Shown: positions 44,753-57,029 of the stretch, in pieces | Layout: every line of letters starts with the position of its first letter | How positions within the stretch are numbered: the first letter of the stretch is position 1 | Source of the DNA: Geosiphon pyriformis | Lineage: Eukaryota; Glomeromycota; Glomeromycetes; Archaeosporales; Geosiphonaceae | Length of the DNA: 64,000 bases | Direction: 5' to 3' | Assembly (NCBI GenBank): GCA_016748015.1 | Contig: JAAOMT010000523.1 | Span: forward strand, 186,001-250,000 | Notes under the pieces: generated by a model | What the model was told of the DNA's origin: nothing | Seen by the model: only the letters and a program-made list of their open reading frames with translations | The model's database searches: none | Made by a program: the position numbers and the translations under genes

Positions 44753-45095
44753 ATGACGCAAGACCTGCTTACGACACAAGCAATTAAAGTTGACGTAGAC
44801 GAAAGGTCAACCGTAACAGAAACTGACGATAGTTCTGGAACCGATGCTAGTGACCCGGAACCTCCGACAACGAGAAGCGGTCTTAAAAGAACCGCTCCTA
44901 TCGGTGGTGCTCGACAAGGTGATCCCAAGAGAAAAGATACAAGAAAAGGAACTGAAAATAAATCATTTTCAATAACAGAAAAAGAGAAGGTCTCTTTTAC
45001 TGACCCAAACTCAACTACGACTAATACGTTGGCTGCTAGTGCTGCCGCATTCCTTTCAACTGTACCTGCCCAAAATCTTGTTTCCTCCAAAGATG

Positions 45096-45137
<42 letters not shown>

Positions 45138-45853
45138 CTAATCATCATCACCATCATCATCACCATCATAATAATAATAATAATAATAATGAAGGAGCTA
45201 TATCGGCTGCAGCACCCATCTTAACAAATCAACAACAACAACAGTTTGCTGAGGTTATTTCCGCTGCCACAAATCTCGCAAATCAAATAAATTCTCCAAT
45301 TGCAGTTGCTCCCTTGCTTAATGGTCAATCAGGAATCTCTAACAATAGCTCCTTAGGTGTGGGAATTCATGCTGATGTACAAGAATTTCTGAGTCATCCT
45401 GCTGTCGCTGCAGCTGCAGCAGTTCAAGCTCAGGCCCAAGCACAACAATTACAACAGAGTATATCTGCTCAAAATGATTCAATTCAGTCGCCTACCGGTA
45501 GTGGTAAACGAAATAGCCAGCTTCGCAATATGACAAATGATGAACGTCGACAAAGAAGGCTACTGAGAAATCGTGTTGCTGCTAAAGAATGTCGACGTAA
45601 AAAGAAAGCTTATGTCGCTGATCTTGAAGAGAAAGTAACGCGTCTTGAAGATGAAAATACTCTTTTACGCAAAGAACTTGATGAGTTGAATACAAGATTG
45701 ACTTTGGGGGCCACGAGAATCGAAGAAAATAGTCGTCTTATCATAGAAGTGGAAGAATTAAATGCTAAATTGACACATAAAGGTCTAGTGCAGCAGGTTA
45801 AGAGAGACTCGGAAAATCATGAGTCCATCGAACCAAAGGCATCCTCGATTTAA
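44753..45853 (+). CDS. bZIP transcription factor, CREB/ATF-like (single exon)
   Basis: 366 residues. DNA-binding nuclear regulator. The basic region (about residues 262-288) reads MTNDERRQRRLLRNRVAAKE then CRRKKKAYV, with the N-x2-AA-x2-C-R pattern of CREB/ATF proteins. A leucine zipper follows (LEEKVTRLEDENTLLRKELD, to about residue 330). Before it are a Thr/Ser/acidic N-terminus, an Asn run and a His run encoded by AAT and CAT repeats (45094-45190), a Gln run, and Ala/Gln-rich sequence around VAAAAAVQAQAQAQ. The start is the first ATG in frame (MTQDLLTTQ). No intron. Target genes cannot be told from sequence. Confidence 0.9.
45094..45190 (+). repeat. Coding AAT/CAT trinucleotide repeat
   Basis: (AAT)n, then CATCATCACCATCAT, then (AAT)n again, coding Asn13-His9-Asn7-type runs in the bZIP protein. 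Likely length-polymorphic. Confidence 0.85.
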
Positions 45854-46852
45854 TTATGATTAAGATCAATTTACCTACCTTCGCCATTTAATTCTCGAAC
45901 ATTATTCATATTATATTTCGCTTTGCATTCTATTATCACTGAAGCCTGAGGGGCAATTCTCCATTTTTCCATTCTCCCTTCCCAAAAATATTTTCTCTTA
46001 GTTATTCTTGTGATGCTATATATTTTGATTAAGAAGTATCATATGGTGGTCTTTCAAAAGCCATCGTTATCTTTTAGGTCATTAAAAAACTCTCATTTGG
46101 CTTACAGTCCGAGCTAAATTTTTTGAATTGGAATTAGCCCTATACTTTGGCATTACAATTTCTGAATCATCATCTCTTGTGAGGCTTATCAACCGAGACT
46201 CTGAACGGCCATACTTTGGTGATTGATCAATGACATTGACAGCATATAAACGTTTGTCAACGTTCAACGCGGAGGAAATGAACATAAGGTTCTTTGATTG
46301 GTGACTGACCGTGCCAAATAATCGGCCGTGGTCGGTGGGTGGATCGATTTTGTGAGGAAAAACTCAATTACCGAAAACGATGTTCGTTGACAAATAGATA
46401 GGAAAAGAATGTCTCTTGATATCGATCTTGAAGGATTTTTGGCCAAAAAACGGACATTTCGTCTTGGTCTTTTTTTTGAAAAATGCCATAATCGTAAAAA
46501 ACATAGCCCCAGCATTTTAAAGAAATTTAATCATAATTATTCTTGATTTTTTATTTACAATGCAAGTTTTGAACAGTTACTTGCAGTAAAAGCTGTATAT
46601 AAGGTATATTTAGGCTTATTATTTTTTAAATATAATGTGTAATATCATTTGAAAATAATAAATTAAAATATAAGAATTTGAATTATTATTAAAAAGATTT
46701 TTGTTTATTATTATTTTTAACATATTTTTAATGTTTACTTTTAATATTATTCTTTAAATTTTTTATAAAAAAAATCAGTATTATATAAAAAAATAAATAT
46801 TTTGCAAAAAAATTCTTAGCTATACACCTATTTTGAAAACTTCGCGAAAAAA
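45854..46852. other. Intergenic region bZIP-SF3A3
   Basis: About 1 kb. The first 200 bp look like bZIP 3' UTR. From 46082 to 46515 the base composition is gene-like and two minus-strand ORFs overlap in different frames (46082-46285, 46264-46515). From about 46600 to 46800 it is desert-like, then the SF3A3 promoter. Confidence 0.5.
46082..46285 (-). CDS. Hypothetical small ORF, 67 residues
   Basis: MFISSALNVDKRLYAVNVID, then a Ser/Arg-rich stretch, no domain recognised. It may be an exon of a minus-strand gene with 46264-46515, but no convincing splice pair joins the two. Listed because codon use and GC are unlike the surrounding AT sequence; could equally be untranslated. Confidence 0.2.
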   Translation of the reverse strand: MFISSALNVDKRLYAVNVIDQSPKYGRSESRLISLTRDDDSEIVMPKYRANSNSKNLARTVSQMRVF

Positions 46853-47345
46853 ATGGAAAGCATCATCGAACAACAGCGTAAAGCTCATGAAGAGATAGAA
46901 AGACTGGAACAGGCGATCGTTGACCAGTTTATGAAAGATCCCAAATCAGTGAGTTTACATTGTTGCGAATTTTTAGCTTCTTACCTATTTAACTTTGCAA
47001 CCTTTGCAGCATAAAGAAAGATTAACTCGGGAACATCGTGTAAGCGATTTCCTCGATAGAATAAGTTCACGTAGCAAATTTTTGTTTGAGCTTTACGAAG
47101 ACTCCGACGGGTGGGTTTATTTTTAAAGCGAATATAATACCATAGTAAACTAACATTGAAAACTTTTTTGTCAGAGCGAGGAAAACAGAAATTGATGCTT
47201 TATCTGGAACTTCGGAATTTAGCGAATTTTATGGGCGTTTAAAAGCAATAAAAGATTATCATCGTCGATATCCCAACGAAACTGTCGAACCACTAGAATT
47301 AGAATTCATAAATCAGTCGAAAGAAAATGGCGAGGATGATGGTAA

Positions 47346-47378
<33 letters not shown>

Positions 47379-49112
47379 TTTAAGTAAAAGTTTTATTTCT
47401 CTATCCAATTACATTATGCTTATCTTCTTTTTTTTCAGACTTAGACAAGTTATTCTCTGGGGAAGAAGGGAGTGGTCGATTCCTTGATTTGCATGCCCTT
47501 CACGAGCAGTATGTGAATCTCAAAAGTATTAAAAAGTTAGACTACCTGACTTATCTCGGTGAATTTGATCATTTTTCCGATTATCCTAAAGAAAACAAAC
47601 ACGGGGAATATATAAAGTATTTAATATAGTTTCATTCTTTGTTCAGTTCTGTTAACCCATATTTAAAATGAAATAAAACCAATTTGCTTTTCCTACTTTT
47701 CAGATATTTAAAAGATTTACGCACCTATCTTGAAAGTTTTTTCAGAAGAGTGAAGCCTCTTTCAAACTTAGAAGATATAAGGCAAGAAACAGAGGTGGAT
47801 TTCAAAGGAAAATGGTTGCAAGGAAAATTTCCTGGTTGGGAAAGGCCATTCGGTGGTGATAAATTCATAAATGATTTATTTTGTGTTGCATGTAAGTATT
47901 ATCATTCCAAGACATTGAAGGTTAAATTTTGACTTCTTTGTTAATCTAGTTTCACCCCAATTTCCATTGTAGGCCGCAAAGGGTACGCAAAGAAGACTGT
48001 ATTTGACGCTCACTTAAAAAGTAAGAAACACTTAAAAGGGGCTAATGCCATGATGAGACAAGGGATTACTAATGTCGATAGTGACACTGAGGAAAAGTTG
48101 AGAACACGGGTAGCAGAAGAAAAAGACAGCAGCGAAAGGGAAATTGCTTTTTCGGAGGCTTTAGTTCAAAAATACGCACAAATTTTAGGCTCCCAACGAG
48201 AGGATACCAAGGCTAATGTTGAAAGAAAACGAGCATTAACTGACAGAGAGCGGAGAGTAAGTTTCGAAATTTTCTTTGTCTTTTTGATTATTCCTAATGG
48301 CGTCGCATCGGGATTTGTAGAAATAATATCGTTTCTCAACTGTCAGTGCTCGTCGTGTGGCTTATCGGGATCGCCATTTCGATATATAATATAGGAAGAG
48401 TCTTGCCCATTGAAACATATCGAATTATTTTCGAGATTTTTGCGACAATATGTGTAAAGTTTGTTACTCTAAATATTAACCAATTTATTTTGATTTTGCA
48501 GATGGAGCTAGAAGCAGAGGAGGTAGATGATGTAGAAACTGAGTCAGAAGATGAGGATAAAATTTATAACCCTCTTAAATTGCCACTTGGCTGGGACGGT
48601 AAACCGATACCTTATTGGCTATATAAATTGCATGGGCTAGGAGTAGAGTATCCCTGTGAAATATGTGGAAATTATGTCTACATGGGACGCAAAGCTTTTG
48701 ATCGTCATTTTCAGGTATAAATTCTCCCTATTTTGAATTCATTTGTTCCCCAAAATGCCTTCTTTTCTTTTATAGTTAAAATCTTGGATTATTTGGCTTT
48801 AGGAATGGAGGCATGCTCACGGGATGCGCTGTCTTGGCATTCCAAATACCCGTCATTTCCATGAGATAACTTTGATTGAGGATGCATATGCACGTAGGTT
48901 TATCAAAGTTATTTATTTGACCTAAATTCCACCAATCAAAATCACTATATCTTATGTGTATTGGGCCTTGTTTATCAGTATGGGAGAAACTAAAAAGTAC
49001 AAGCAAGACGGATGATTTTAAGGCAGATACTATGGAAGAATTTGAAGATATTGAGGGAAATGTTTTCAACAAGAAAACATATGATGATTTAAAAAGACAG
49101 GGATTGTTATAA
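46853..49112 (+). CDS. SF3A3: Splicing factor 3A subunit 3 (SF3a60/Prp9), 9 exons
   Basis: Component of the U2 snRNP SF3a complex needed for prespliceosome assembly, nuclear. Exons: 46853-46948, 47010-47110, 47175-47341, 47439-47616, 47704-47891, 47973-48256, 48502-48714, 48803-48893, 48979-49112; 1452 coding bases, 483 residues, near the family's usual 500. It starts [20 protein letters not shown]. Landmarks: [28 protein letters not shown], a matrin-type finger [20 protein letters not shown] (about residue 240) and the C-terminal finger [20 protein letters not shown] with [15 protein letters not shown] (about residues 388-420). All introns are GT-AG; intron 3 holds an ATT repeat and intron 6 is the longest (245 bp). 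Intact. Confidence 0.95.
47344..47385 (+). repeat. ATT microsatellite in SF3A3 intron 3
   Basis: About 12 units of ATT/TTA within the intron, directly after the GTAAATTA donor. Confidence 0.85.
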
Positions 49113-49440
49113 ACTTCCCAATTACTTGTATAGATAAAAAAGTCATATAAACTAAAGAAAATATTACGCAGAGGACTAGAATTTTGAAAGGTAAGAAAAT
49201 TTTCAGTATGTAACCCAAATAATCTGGTCATGTCACTTCAATTCAACCATTAATACGCACAATATTAATAATATTAATACAATCACAAAACATATGAAAA
49301 GAGCAAAAGAGAAAATGCCTGTAGATTGTAATGATAAAGTTAAGCGAATTGAGTTCTATTTTCGTAAAACCTGGCAAAGATTTATAAGAAAACAATTGCG
49401 TATTTTTTTAAATTATCAAGCCAGTTTTTAAAATGTTTCA
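49113..49440. other. 3' flank of SF3A3
   Basis: Ordinary AT-rich sequence, no gene seen; grades into desert 4. Confidence 0.5.
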
Positions 49441-52058
49441 ATAAAAATATTTTCATATGGTTGATAGAATTTCTGTTTTGATAACATTACATTTAAACAA
49501 ACCCGTATATAGATGTATACATAAGTGTTTGTTTAAAAATTAATTAGAGATAATTGATTTTAAACAAAGGTTTGATTTAACAAAATATTGTGCAAGAAAT
49601 ATTAAATAATCATTAATTTTAAAATTATTAAATTATATTTTTTTGTTAATGTTAAGTATCAAATGTTTATTTTATTATTCTTGGTTTAAAAATTCTTTAT
49701 ACATTGTGATATGTGTAAAATAAAAAATTAAGTATTTTGAATTATTATAATATTTTAATTAAAACAAAAAAAAACAACTATTATTAATATTTATAATAAT
49801 AACAAATTTTAAAATTTAAATTTTTAAAGTATTAATTTTGTATTTTTTAAAAATTTTAAATTTGTTAATATTGTTTTTAAATTAATAAATAAAGCTTTGA
49901 TTTAAATTTGATTTACAACTTTATTTTTATTATTTATTTAAATTATACAATATTTTAAACTATATAATATTAAAAAAAAAATTTTATTAATAGTTTAAAA
50001 GTTTTAATACTTAAAATAATATGTAAATATTTTTTTTCATAATTTTATAATTATACTTAAAATAAAAAATAAGTTTTATTTTATTTATAATTTTTTTAAT
50101 ATAATTACTTTAAAAGTTTTTATAATAAAAAAACACTATTTTATTAAAATATTTTTTTAAAATAATAAAAATATAAAGCATTATTACTTATAAAATAATA
50201 TAAAAAATAAATAGTAATAAAATATAGTATAAATTAATCAATAATATAATAGAAATTATCAAAACATATAATATTAAAATTTTAATAATAACTTAAAAAA
50301 ATTTATATTTATATAGTAATAAAATTAAAAACAAAAAAAAATAATCAAACTTATTAGATTTTTATTATAATAACTTTAACTATTAGAAATTTAGTATTTA
50401 AAGTAAATATTTTTTTTAATAAAAATCACAATTAAAATTATTTATTATTCAACTTTTATAAACTACTATTTATTTTATTAAAAATTATTTACTTTTAACT
50501 AATATTAATAACGTTAATTTAAAATTATTAATTATACTAAAACAATAATTTTTAATAATAACTATTAATAAAATACTAATTTTTTTTTTATTTTTTTATT
50601 TTTTTTGTGTATTTTATTTTGTTTTATTAATTAATTAAAAAAAAGTACTGAAATTATAATATTAAGAATTGTTTGATAAAAAATACAAGAATAAGTATAG
50701 AATTAATTTATTAAATTGTTTATTAAAAAAATAAAAAACATTAAAATAACCAGTTATTATATTAAAAAAATTAAATACCAAGTATTATTTATTATTATTA
50801 ATAAATTTTTGTCTATTATACTATTTAATTAAATTAATAAATTAATAAATAACAAAAAAAAACAGTATTATATAACAATAAACTAATTAAAAAGATAATT
50901 CAACTTTAATAAATAAATTAGATTAATAAAAATTCAATATGCAAGATTAGTTTTATAAATATTTTAGTTGCTATTTTTTTAAAAAGATAAAAAAAAATCT
51001 AAAACTAAAAGAATAATTTATATTATTAATAAAAAATAATATATTAATATAATTTTATACTTTATATTAACACTTTTAAAATTTAATATTAGATATTTTA
51101 TTTTTTAGTAAATATTTATTTAATATACTTTACAAAAATTAATAATTGTACAAATTAAGAAAAAAAAATAGTAAAAAAAAATAAAAAAATTAATATTATT
51201 ATATTAATCTGAATATAATTCAAGTAAAAATATTTTTTTTCTATTTTAAAGAGTTTTATTAATATATTTTTTAAAAAAAATTAATTATTAAATTAATAAC
51301 TAAATTAATAATTAAGTTAATAATTAAGTTATTAATCAAGTTAATAATTATATTAATAACTAATTTTAAAAATAAAATAACTAATTAATAATATTAATAG
51401 TTAATACATTTAATAAACTATGATTAAATAAAATAAATAAAGCCTAAAAAATAAAAATTTTAATTATAATACAAAAAACTTTATTAATTAAAAATTTTAA
51501 ATTAATTATTAATATTAAAACATTAATTTATAAGTTAATATATAATATAATTGCAATTTTTAATTATTAATAAAGTATTTTTTGGTTTTTAAATAAAAGT
51601 TTTATTTTATTTTAAATAAATATATTAAAAACAATTTTAATTACAAATTAGTGATTAAGCTATTTTTTTTAATAATTTTATTATTATTATTTAAATAACT
51701 AAAAAGCAAAAAAACAATTTTTTAAAAAATATTGCTATTAGTTTTTTTAAAATATTTAAAAAAAAATTATTTTTAATGTTTTTAAATCATTATTTTTAAT
51801 TTAAAACTGGTTTGGTATTTTGTTATAATTATATTAATTATAATATTTAATTTTAATTTAACTATAAACAATATTTTTTTAATTTAAATAATAATAATAG
51901 CAATATATTTATTAAAACTAGTATAAATTATCATATAACTAATTTGTTTAATATTTTAAATTTTAATTAATTATTATTAATTTAAAAATTAAAAAAATAT
52001 ATCTTTAAATATAATTTTAATTAATAAAATAAAATTAAGTATTTTTTTTATTTTATTA
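49441..52058. other. AT desert 4
   Basis: About 2.6 kb of near-pure A/T without a supportable ORF. The right edge is abrupt at AACGTTTTATGAGTGTAGTC, where a recognisable LINE tail begins. By analogy with deserts 1 and 3 I suspect decayed transposons, but I could align no block here by eye. Confidence 0.8.
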
Positions 52059-52187
52059 ACGTTTTATGAGTGTAGTCCAATCACTATTTAATATACAGAG
52101 TCAAAACTATGGACTTCAGCTAGATGCAATTCACATATTTACCACATATAACCAGTTATTTAAACTAATCAAAGCAATACTAAGCTC
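52059..52187 (-). mobile_element. LINE 3' end (minus strand), target of element 3
   Basis: Reverse complement starts GCTTAGTATTGCTTTGATTA, matching GCATAGTGTTGTCCTGACTG at the ORF2 stop of LINE copy 1, continues through ACTGGTTATATG and ends GTGATTGGACTACACTC against GTGTTTAGACTTCATTC. The LTR of element 3 begins two to three codons before the LINE stop codon. Confidence 0.75.
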
Positions 52188-53008
52188 TATTACTCATAGA
52201 AAAAGCATACAAGAAAATAGTAGAAAAAACAGATAGACCAATAAGAAAATAGTAGTTAACATGTGAGCATATTGCTTAGCAATGTAAGTATTGCTTGAAA
52301 AATTATAGCACATTGCTTAGAAATGTAAGTAATTTCATAAAACTCAAATTATGTATATATAGTAAGAATGTTAAAAGCAAAAAAGACAAAATTCCCAGCT
52401 AGAATCAATACTAAGATTTTTTAATTAAAACATCTTAGCTAAAATCATCAATATCAATAAATAATTATTTACTATCTAAATTATTCTCTACACTATCAAT
52501 ACTTTATCTTGATAGTATTTATTACTTAATCATACTGAAACAATAGCTCTTGATTATGGCTATTGATAGGATACTAACTTTTTTTGTCTTGGCTTATTTT
52601 TTTATTTTATTTTTTATTTTTTTTTTTGTTATTTACTAATTAATAAAAAGAATTAACATATAGGATACTGATGTTAGAATATAGTATTAATAAAAGACCC
52701 AGAAATAAGAATAGACACTTAGATTTGAGAATAACTTACTAAAAGATTGCTGGCCATCATGCCAAAAAAAAATTAATGAAATTGCAATTTCAGGAAATGA
52801 TGGACAACAAAGCATACCAACTTAAGGGTTAAAGAAACTAAAAACATTACATTAAGATACCAACATTGAATCTCTGTCCATTATATAAAAGACTCAACCA
52901 AAATCTTCAGATCACAAAACCTTTAGATAATACTAATCATAACAATTATTAAGTACCAAGTTACAAATTTGTTATTTGATCTGAGACCTCAAATAATTAC
53001 CTGTAACA
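52188..53008 (+). repeat. 5' LTR of element 3
   Basis: 821 bp, TATTAC...GTAACA. TATA at about 52354, AATAAA, hairpins near 52491 and 52540. Followed directly by the primer-binding site. Confidence 0.9.
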
Positions 53009-53020
53009 TTTGGTGCTCTC
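53009..53020 (+). other. Primer-binding site candidate of element 3
   Basis: TTTGGTGCTCTC right after GTAACA. The core TGGTGCTCT is shared with element B. The string GTAATATTTGGTGCTCTC recurs at 53750-53770, inside the leader. Confidence 0.6.
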
Positions 53021-54510
53021 TGTAAGGTTTAATCTAACAGAGATTTAGCACTAACAGCAACCATCTAAAACAGTGGCAGAATCAGAAAAAATAGGAACCA
53101 ATCACTTGAGATTTGCAAAATTTTTATTCCAGCATTATCATATTCATCTCAAATTAACAAATAGTAATTAGCTAACAGAATCTGCTTTTAATTATTACAT
53201 CAACAAAAAAATTGCATACTACTTGGGAAATCAAAGAGATCCAAAATCTGCTTTTAACAATTTCTTTAGTAAGTTACTTTAAAGCACTACACTTCTATAA
53301 AACTATTTATTTGCACCTCTAATTACAAAAATAAACAGAGAAATTGAAAAATACACCAAGCAATGATTTTCTATTATCTTTGAAGACAAAAAAAAAGAAA
53401 ATTACAAATACTAACAGAAACACCAAAGCCAATACAACCACTTACTTGTAAAAAACCAAGAGTAAATCTACTAATTAATTCATCATACTATCACACACCC
53501 AGAAGTACTATCAATATAATATTAATAGGTATGTCCACAACAAACACAAGAACACTATTAGCTAAAATTCTATTTCAAAGTAGACAAAAAAAAGCTAAAC
53601 TATTGGAAACTTATGGTAATTACTTTAAGGAATTTAATTTGTGACCAAATATGCCATCAGAATATTAATTACTATTACTACTACCAGATTTTTGAGCCAC
53701 TAGTCTTTGGAAATTAACCAATATTATGAGTAAACTTGGTAAGTAATGAAGATGGTAATATTTGGTGCTCTCAATTATTGGTAATATGTCTTCCATGTAA
53801 TTTTGTTGACTTAGTCTCAATTATCAGTCTCTGAAGGTCTATTTCTGGATGTGAATTTACTTGTTAAGTTCTTTGATTATAAGGCACAGAGTTTGTCTTT
53901 TGTCAATTGCAATGTCTTCCATAAATATAAGCTTTCTTTTCTGAGCTAACGAGTGCAGTTGTTAGGGTCTGGTGATGTTTTTTCGCTCTTTTGATAAGCT
54001 AAAAAGATAATATTAATATCTAAAACCTAGGAGGAGCCTCCCTCTTTTACTAGGCTATCACGAAGTCTATTTCTAGACAGTCAATTTTACTATGTTGCCA
54101 CTCCACAAAAAAAAATAAAAAAGAAAGAAAAAGAAAAAAAAAGAAAAAAAAGAAAAAAATAAATTAGTATTATCAATCACCATGATCAAGAGTGATTGGT
54201 CCAAATTGTTAATAGTCTAAGATAGTTATGCTAAGAGGATCTGTTCTAAAACAAAGGTATGAAACAACGATTTATTCATGTAAATTTCACACAGTTTGAG
54301 AACATGAATTCGTAATTTTGATTTCTTTGATAATTGATTTATTTCAGAAGATGAATATGGAAATATAATAACTGAAGAGGAGTGATAAATATTTGTTTCT
54401 TGTCTAGTAGTTCATATCTATCTGTCTTTTTTTTTTTCTACAACTACTTGCTTTTATATATTCTTTTGGTTTTACAGGATTGCTTCTGATTGTTTCATTA
54501 TTGCTAACTA
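53021..54510 (+). other. Leader of element 3, first part, with decayed coding-like stretches
   Basis: Between primer-binding site and phased array. About 53080-53280 reads in one frame as SEKIGTNHLRFAKFLFQHYH ... LTESAFNYYINKKIAYYLGN with one stop, and 53532-53643 as MSTTNTRTLLAKILFQSRQK then KAKLLETYGNYFKEFNL. These could be remains of an upstream ORF. A duplicate primer-site-like string lies at 53750-53770. The rest (53815-54510) is collinear with the relic in desert 3. Confidence 0.45.
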
Positions 54511-54750
54511 TTGCTTTTGTTATTTCTATTATTGCTTCATTCTTCTATGTTATTTCCAGTTATTTTATGTTATAATACGTTATCTGGTGTTATTATATGT
54601 TATTCTGTGTTGTCCTTCGTTATAACACATTATTTGGTGTTATTACATATTATTCTGTGTTATTCTATGTTATAATGTATTATTCTATGCTATCCTAAGT
54701 TATAATGCATTATTCAATATTATTGTGCACTATTCTGTGTTATGTCACAT
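54511..54750 (+). repeat. 10-bp phased array, GTTATNNNNN x about 24
   Basis: Units such as GTTATTCTGT, GTTATAATGT and GTTATTTCCA follow one another at a strict 10-bp step for about 240 bp; the TTAT core is constant and the other half varies. A decayed counterpart is at 42811-42960. The period matches one turn of the DNA helix, so it could create curvature or phased nucleosome exclusion. Confidence 0.8.
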
Positions 54751-54799
54751 TCTGGTCACATTTTTTCTAACTTCAAATTGGTTTTTCTACTTGGGTAAC

Positions 54800-56000
54800 A
54801 CCGATTTTGAAGAAGAAAAAAATAGCAATCAGGAAATTAATACTTAAAATCCAATCTAAAAAAATCTGAAAATTCAAACTTCAATTGTTCCAACTCAGCA
54901 AAATCAGAACAATCCAAACACCATTCTTATTGTTTCCTAAAACTTTCAATAATTGTGATCAATCTACTATCAGTTTCACCAATTATTAAACAGCAACAAC
55001 AACAGCTGCCACCATCTACTTAGTCACAATCTCAACAACCAAACCTATCACAACAACTGATTACAGCACCAATGATCTATGCACTAATTGCCAAACTAGA
55101 AAAATTTACTGGCAAAGAAGATAATGCACAAGTATGATTAAACAATGTTAAAAAAGCCATTATAGCCAATAAATAAAACAATGCCAGAGCACTACAAACC
55201 ATACCATATTTTCTACAGGATATTGCTAACTCATGGTATCAAAGCTTGGCAAATAAACCACAAGATTTCAATGCTTTTAAACTTGAGTTTCTAAGATATT
55301 TTAGTAACAATAACAGCATTAACTGCCTGGCCAATATACTTACTACTATAAAACAAGAAGATGCCAAAGCAGTCACCACTTACTTGAGACACTTTTGTTG
55401 AAATCTGTGCCAGATTTAAGTGATTAATGCCAACTATTTTACAGCACCACAAATCTTGAACCAGTTTATCCATGGTCTGTACAGTAACATCATCCAATAC
55501 ATATATTTATTACATCTAACCAACCTATAAGCAACAGTTATATACACTAAAGACTTTGAATCAGTAGAATTTGAAGCCAATCATGCCCAAGCCATAAATC
55601 TAATGATGAATAGATCATCTAAATTGGACTCCAAGCTAAAACAAATCAGTGATTCCATTAATCAGAAAATTGAGAGATATTTAGTTAACAATTAGACAAT
55701 TTATCAACTTTCACAATGTTATGACAATTTCAGAAACTCCAGTTGTTCTCAGAATCAGATGCATTTCTTATCATCAGTTAATCAACTGTGGCAACAAAAG
55801 ACACATATGTGTTATAATTATAATAAACAAGGCCATATAAGAACTAATTGCTGTGTTAAATTTAATAATAACTATTTATGATCAGAAAATTGATATCAAA
55901 GTCCTGATTACAGATTTCAAATTTCGAATCATTATCCAAATTAGAATTAGTATTAATTTTATTACACCCAAATAATGTATTAACTAATTTACCAACCTCC
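54800..56000 (+). pseudogene. Gag of element 3
   Basis: IAKLEKFTGKEDNAQV begins the gag core; then AFKLEFLRYFSNNNSINC, ILNQFIHGLYSNIIQYI and DSKLKQISDSINQKIERYL. The knuckle near 55805-55855 reads CYNYNKQGHIRTNC: Cys 2 has become Tyr, while His and the last Cys remain. Many stops. Confidence 0.8.
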
Positions 56001-56399
56001 AGCATCCATAATATATTAATTGCAGCCACAAATCATCTATCAACTTCAACAACTTCAAACATTGCCACCAATTCCAGCTCAGACACCTAGAAACCAATGG
56101 CTGAAAATGACCCAAAACTGGAAATTGGCAATAATTGTTTATCAGCCAATTCCAAACTCCTAAAACCAATTATTAGAATCATGCTAGCAAAGTTCAGAAA
56201 CTAGTTACACCCAAAACCCAAATGCCCAATACTATTTAAGTCTTCTAGTTACCCCAGAAGACATCCAACCCAATCATCAGAAAACCAACCAAAAGCCACT
56301 CACCAACAATATACTTCCAGCCACTATTACAAATAACAAATTACTAGCTGCAATTTTTTTTTTGAACTTGAGAAACCAACAATAACTCTATTATTTAGT

Positions 56400-56735
56400 A
56401 GAACTGCCCTAGACACAAAATTCATCACTGTGATATACACCAATGCTAAGATTGATAGTCAGTTTATCAAACTGATCTTAGACAGTGGTTCAACAGGCAG
56501 CATTATCACATCTCAACTTATAGACCAATTAGGTAGCCAAGTTAATTGCACTGTTAGTGTCAGAATAATAACAGTTAATAAAGCAACTAAAACCCCTATT
56601 AGCAAAATTGATAACTTTCCATTTAAAGTCAACAGTATTGTTATACCCATAAAGGTTTTTATTATAGAAGCCACTCAGTACCAAGCTCTTGTTAATAACA
56701 ACTGGCTATCTAAAACCAACATCATACTCGACTAA
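56400..56735 (+). pseudogene. Aspartic protease of element 3
   Basis: Open frame MIYTNAKIDSQFIKLILDSG with an intact DSG, then STGSIITSQLIDQLGSQVNC and YQALVNNNWLSKTNIILD. A frameshift at a run of T near 56357 separates it from gag. Confidence 0.8.
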
Positions 56736-57029
56736 ATCACCCAAGAATTGCAACTAAGCCAGAATAGTCAAAACATACAGATACCAGCCATTTGTGATTA
56801 TTTCAAGACCAATACTAATGAACAGCCACTAATTAAGTTCAAAAGAAAAGAAAAAAAACCTACATGGAAAATGTATCAGGTATGATGAGCTGAAAAAGAA
56901 CACAACAAATTGCCATTAGTATCTGTCTGAGAAAAAAAAGGAAAGGGAAAAGAAAAAAAAAAAACTCCCCCAAGCAAACATCTTTACATATACACCATAC
57001 ACCACTACAATTCAACATCAGCCAAATTA

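Noticed and set aside
48346-48720. Separate gene inside SF3A3
   Set aside because: Read-through of intron 6 into exon 7; the exon part belongs to SF3A3.
48776-49231. Minus-strand ORF of 151 residues
   Set aside because: Antisense shadow of SF3A3 exons 8-9 and intron.
54511-54750. CRISPR array
   Set aside because: Unit is 10 bp without a fixed repeat-spacer structure, in a eukaryotic retrotransposon.
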